A stretch of 64,000 nucleotides of DNA, taken from positions 1 through 64,000 of the forward strand of contig CAJXVZ010000005.1 of NCBI GenBank assembly GCA_913062845.1, in the 5' to 3' direction. The position numbers and the translations under genes are program-made. The notes under the pieces are model-generated. The model was not told the origin of the DNA, made no database searches, and saw only the letters and a program-made list of their open reading frames with translations. The stretch's first letter is position 1. Each line of letters opens with the position of its first letter. Below are positions 61,216 through 64,000 of the stretch, piece by piece. Source of the DNA: an uncultured Psychroflexus sp. GTDB taxonomy: Bacteria > Bacteroidota > Bacteroidia > Flavobacteriales > Flavobacteriaceae.

Positions 61216-61854
61216 TCAATAATCATTTCTGTTTATGTTTTCTGAGAGCTGTCTTAATTCAACTGGACCAATCTCTGACAGATCCATTTTTTCAATGATG
61301 GAAAGAAATTGCTTTTTACTTAAATAGTCATGGTCTTCAGAAAGCTCAAAAATAATATCAAAATACAATCTATTTTTAGGATAGGTGTTCACTTTTTCAC
61401 TTAGGTAATTGAATAACAAATAACCAAACCTTTTATTTTTATAATTCCGGCTATAAAATTTTCTATAATCATCATTCAATGCTTCTGTCGATGAACCCTT
61501 TATGTCCCAAACCCGCCAAATTTTTATGTCTCTTTTTGATTTTCTATGAAGCTTCGCCTTTGAGACCTTAAGGTCTATTTCCGATTTTTCAATATAAAAA
61601 GGTGAAGACCTGACATTTTGATATTCAAACCAAACCTGAGCTTCATCACTTGTATAGCCTTCAATAACGAATTTAGCATTTCTGACTTTTGCTTCCAAAA
61701 TTTTATCCTGATCCTTAAAATGTAATTTTATTTTTCCTCTTTTCTTAAGACCATCCAATACCTGACCGGTGATCTTAAAGTTATTAGAGTCTTCCTGTGC
61801 TGTGGTGAAGTTTATACAAAAGACTATAACTAAAACAGGAAAAAATAAACGCAT
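61216..61854 (-). CDS. DUF4369-like exported protein lacking the thioredoxin domain
   Basis: A 212-residue protein with signal peptide (RLFFPVLVIVFCINFTTAQ) and the same DUF4369-like layout as the first two-thirds of the downstream TlpA-type gene: ITGQVLDGLKKRGKIKLHFKDQD, a middle section with PFYIEKSEIDLKV and the YLLFNYLSEKVNTYPKNRLYFDIIFELSEDHDYLSKKQFLSIIEKMDL helical stretch (compare YDLFNYLNEKIDQYSGNIVFVDIINELY in the paralogue). It then ends where the thioredoxin domain would begin. It is a truncated or specialised paralogue from tandem duplication. It starts 4 nt after cmk. Confidence 0.78.
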   Translation of the reverse strand: MRLFFPVLVIVFCINFTTAQEDSNNFKITGQVLDGLKKRGKIKLHFKDQDKILEAKVRNAKFVIEGYTSDEAQVWFEYQNVRSSPFYIEKSEIDLKVSKAKLHRKSKRDIKIWRVWDIKGSSTEALNDDYRKFYSRNYKNKRFGYLLFNYLSEKVNTYPKNRLYFDIIFELSEDHDYLSKKQFLSIIEKMDLSEIGPVELRQLSENINRNDY

Positions 61855-61858
61855 TTTA

Positions 61859-62536
61859 CTACTTTATCATTTTAAGCATCTTCTCAAACTGCTCATCCTG
61901 AGACAAATTTGTATTATCGATCAATATGGCATCATCGGTTTTTACCAATGGAGAATGTGTCCTGGTAGAATCCATATGATCTCTGGCCTTTACGTTTTCC
62001 AAAATTTCTTCATAAGAGGTTGCGTCACCTTTGGCTTTTAATTCTTCATAACGTCTCCTCGCCCGCTCTTCAGCGCTTGCGGTCATAAAAAATTTGATGT
62101 CGGCATCAGGAAAGACCACAGAACCAATGTCACGTCCGTCCATAATGATGCTGTGCTTTTTGCCCATTTCTCTTTGTAATGCGACTAACTTTTCTCTGAC
62201 TTCAGGAATGGCAGCAACAGCACTGACACGCTGAGACACCTCCATTCCTCTGATGGAATCTTCAACGTTTTCACCATTCAGCATGATCTGGCTCTTTTGG
62301 GTATCGTTATCAAATTTAAAATCAATCGAAATGTCATCGAGTTGATTGATAAGTGAAACTTCATTTAGGCCATTATCGTCAAAACAACCTTTCTTCAGAG
62401 CGAACAAAGTTACCGCTCTGTACATTGCTCCGGAATCGACATAAATGAACTTTAAATGTTTTGCCAGACGTTTGGCAACTGTACTTTTTCCGGTTGAAGA
62501 ATGGCCGTCTATAGCTACAATCGTAGGATTGGTCAT
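61859..62536 (-). CDS. cmk: cytidylate kinase
   Basis: A 225-residue nucleoside monophosphate kinase (CMP/dCMP to the diphosphates). P-loop IDGHSSTGKSTVAKRLAKHL near residue 9, YVDSGAMYRAVTLFAL, IRGMEVSQRVSAVAAIPEVREKLVALQRE, IMDGRDIGSVVFPDADIKFFMTASAEERARRR and SPLVKTDDAILIDNTNLS are all present, so it is complete. It follows the topoisomerase gene by 3 nt and is followed by two DUF4369-type genes; the cmk-topoisomerase neighbourhood is a housekeeping one. Confidence 0.95.
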   Translation of the reverse strand: MTNPTIVAIDGHSSTGKSTVAKRLAKHLKFIYVDSGAMYRAVTLFALKKGCFDDNGLNEVSLINQLDDISIDFKFDNDTQKSQIMLNGENVEDSIRGMEVSQRVSAVAAIPEVREKLVALQREMGKKHSIIMDGRDIGSVVFPDADIKFFMTASAEERARRRYEELKAKGDATSYEEILENVKARDHMDSTRTHSPLVKTDDAILIDNTNLSQDEQFEKMLKMIK

Positions 62537-62539
62537 GGT

Positions 62540-64000
62540 TTAAAATAATGTGGGTTGGCTATTGTCCGAGCTTTGTGGTGGCTCCTGATCCTCGTTGTCG
62601 TCTCCGGAGTGATTTTCCGATGACACACCTTCTTCATCAACAACTTCGATTTCATCGGCAGGCTTGTCTTCTTCGGGTTCAAATGGGATAGGCTCTATAA
62701 GGTCAATCTGGTTGACTTTTTCAGTAGTGAGTTGGTTACCCATGGCTTTGATCCCTTTTATGTTGATGAATTCCTGTAGGTTAACTATATCATTAGGTTT
62801 TCTGTCCTTACCCCTTTCTTTGGTGTATTGAATTTCAATTTGAGGAATATAATCCGTAGACACCAATTCCAATTGAGAATCCGGATGATCGGTGATGATT
62901 ATCTCTTCCTTTTCTTCGTTTTCTACTAAAAAACGCTTGACATAAAATCGCTCTTTCTCACCTTCCCAATATACCAGAGAGATAGGTTTTTTGGGAATCC
63001 ATTTTTCCAAAACAATGATATCATCATTGAAGTGTGCTGTAAGTTCGGGACGTATGGTTCGCAATCGGCCTGACTGGGTAATAATGAGAATTCTGTCTTC
63101 TCCTCTGAATTCGCCCACCAATTCTCCGCGACCATCGACATTGATTCGCCTTACCGTTTCATCAAACCAAATTTTTCTGGGCTTTAAGGTAGAAACGCCT
63201 TCCTCCTTGAGTTTTATACTTTTGATTGGAAGTTTAGTGAGAATATTTCCTTTTACATTTCTACCCTTTATAGCCAGATCTGAAAAATCAAAATCGAATT
63301 TGACCTTTCTTACGTTCTTTTTTTGTCTTAAAAAAGCCGTTATTACTTCAGCTTCGCCATTTGGATTCGCTGAAAAATAAAGCACCCTGGAATTCTTATG
63401 GTCCTGTGCTAACTTATAAACACGATCTCTGGTGATAGATGTTACAGCAAATCTCTTGACGTAGTTGACATTATCCTGACCATTTTTATAAATGAAATTA
63501 TAAATGGTGCGTTTATCTTTCTTTTTGAAGATGCCAACGTAAATGATGTTCTTGCCTATAAAAGTTTTCTTATCAACTTTGGTCACCATCATACTACCGT
63601 CCTCCGTAAAACAAATGATATCATCAATATCGCTGCAATCAAAGGCATACTCTTCTTTTCTAAGGGTCGTTCCGATAAAACCTTCCTTCCTGTTGACGTA
63701 CAATTTAGTATTTCTGATCACAACTTTTGAAGCTTCAATATCTTCAAAGGGTCTTATTTCTGTTTGCCGCTCTTTTCCTTTGCCATAAGTCTCCAGAAGT
63801 CTTTTAAAATAGGCTACAGCATAATCAATCAGATGTTCTAAATCGTATTTTACACTCTCGATTTCTGCTTCTAAAGCTTCAATTTTTTGTTGGGCTTTAT
63901 CCAGATCAAATTTAGAAATACGTTTAATCCTTATTTCTGTCAGCCTGATGATATCATCTCTGGTTACAGCGCGCTTAAGGTGCTTGATGTGCGGCTTCAA
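62540..64000 (-). CDS. parC: DNA topoisomerase IV (or gyrase) subunit A, 3' part, cut by the window end
   Basis: The last 486 residues of a type IIA topoisomerase A subunit; the gene continues past position 64000, so the catalytic Tyr domain is outside. It starts inside the coiled-coil gate region (LTEIRIKRISKFDLDKAQQKIEALEAEIESVKYDLEHLIDYAVAYFKRLL), followed by a beta-pinwheel C-terminal domain of KxTxxG-type blades (VVIRNTKLYVNRKEGFIGTTLRKEEYAF, EDRILIITQSGRLRTI) and an acidic tail ending QPTLF. No gyrase-specific GyrA box (QRRGGKG) is visible, which favours ParC over GyrA. Relaxes and unlinks chromosomes. Placed 3 nt upstream of cmk. Confidence 0.85.
   Translation of the reverse strand: MKPHIKHLKRAVTRDDIIRLTEIRIKRISKFDLDKAQQKIEALEAEIESVKYDLEHLIDYAVAYFKRLLETYGKGKERQTEIRPFEDIEASKVVIRNTKLYVNRKEGFIGTTLRKEEYAFDCSDIDDIICFTEDGSMMVTKVDKKTFIGKNIIYVGIFKKKDKRTIYNFIYKNGQDNVNYVKRFAVTSITRDRVYKLAQDHKNSRVLYFSANPNGEAEVITAFLRQKKNVRKVKFDFDFSDLAIKGRNVKGNILTKLPIKSIKLKEEGVSTLKPRKIWFDETVRRINVDGRGELVGEFRGEDRILIITQSGRLRTIRPELTAHFNDDIIVLEKWIPKKPISLVYWEGEKERFYVKRFLVENEEKEEIIITDHPDSQLELVSTDYIPQIEIQYTKERGKDRKPNDIVNLQEFINIKGIKAMGNQLTTEKVNQIDLIEPIPFEPEEDKPADEIEVVDEEGVSSENHSGDDNEDQEPPQSSDNSQPTLF

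Noticed and set aside
1-64000. CRISPR arrays, insertion sequences, rRNA operon or riboswitch
   Set aside because: No regularly spaced repeats, transposase genes, rRNA text or recognisable riboswitch core was seen on either strand.

Overview
The window is AT-rich chromosomal DNA from a member of the Bacteroidota, most likely a marine-type Flavobacteriia. Evidence read from the sequence: a SusC-like TonB receptor with a carboxypeptidase-regulatory N-terminus, type IX secretion (T9SS) C-terminal sorting domains on two large proteases, a fused SecDF, a DnaX without the zinc module, Bacteroidota-only families (DUF2911, DUF4252, DUF4199, DUF5683, Lacal_2735), and promoters of the Bacteroidota type (TTG, 17-23 bp, TAnnTTTG). 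No IS element, integrase, CRISPR array or rRNA was seen. There is one tRNA gene, tRNA-Ser(TGA).

Layout. 1-2000 is an accessory patch on the minus strand: small unknown genes, two of them broken, separated by a 138-bp palindrome that looks like an integron attC site. 2041-6446 holds a TonB receptor, a SIMPL-domain protein and a WG-repeat protein. 6596-10908 (plus) is dnaX-miaE, a frameshifted DUF4199 gene, a PH-like membrane protein and an enoyl-CoA hydratase. 11065-13860 (minus) is the proline pathway operon proC-proB-proA. 14091-17651 (minus) carries an Omp85-like barrel with no normal start codon, an OmpA-like lipoprotein, a glycosyltransferase and a lone restriction-type nuclease domain. 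17674-24777 includes holA, a short Lacal_2735 gene, acpH, glmM, an SH3 gene broken by a stop codon, icd, a lipoprotein and a DinB protein. 24837-28479 has a YciO/Sua5 protein, a 7TM-HD phosphohydrolase and an alpha/beta hydrolase.

28558-34074 is a tandem pair of secreted reprolysin-like metalloproteases. 34180-38414 is a DUF2911/TPR protein, a strongly structured intergenic element (35044-35178) and secDF. 38415-39440 is a small mosaic: inverted repeats, terminators, a GIY-YIG nuclease gene and tRNA-Ser, with the last 22 nt of the tRNA repeated beyond the nuclease gene and split there by a 46-bp palindrome. 39464-41564 (minus) is an ECF sigma factor, its probable anti-sigma factor and two DUF4252 proteins. 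41750-46915 (plus) is the chromosome-segregation and envelope operon parA-parB-DUF5683-dapB-lepB-wbqC. 46893-51703 (minus) is a tightly overlapped run: hypothetical, mutL, two rhomboids, an EEP phosphatase. 51832-60062 carries a PAP2 phosphatase, a very large metallophosphoesterase/Omp85 lipoprotein, an HD-PycTM protein and a GAF protein. 60162-64000 (minus) ends with cmk, two DUF4369/TlpA paralogues and the 3' part of a topoisomerase IV subunit A gene.

Most of the window is ordinary housekeeping and envelope content. The parts most worth a second look are the attC-like cassette patch, the tRNA-tail/GIY-YIG mosaic with its palindromic insert, the three-way-junction element upstream of secDF, the AUU-start Omp85 gene and the HD-PycTM protein. 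Four genes are disrupted by single-base changes or stop codons (617-917, 1524-1976, 9071-9546, 21132-22034); whether these are biological or assembly errors cannot be decided from the sequence alone.
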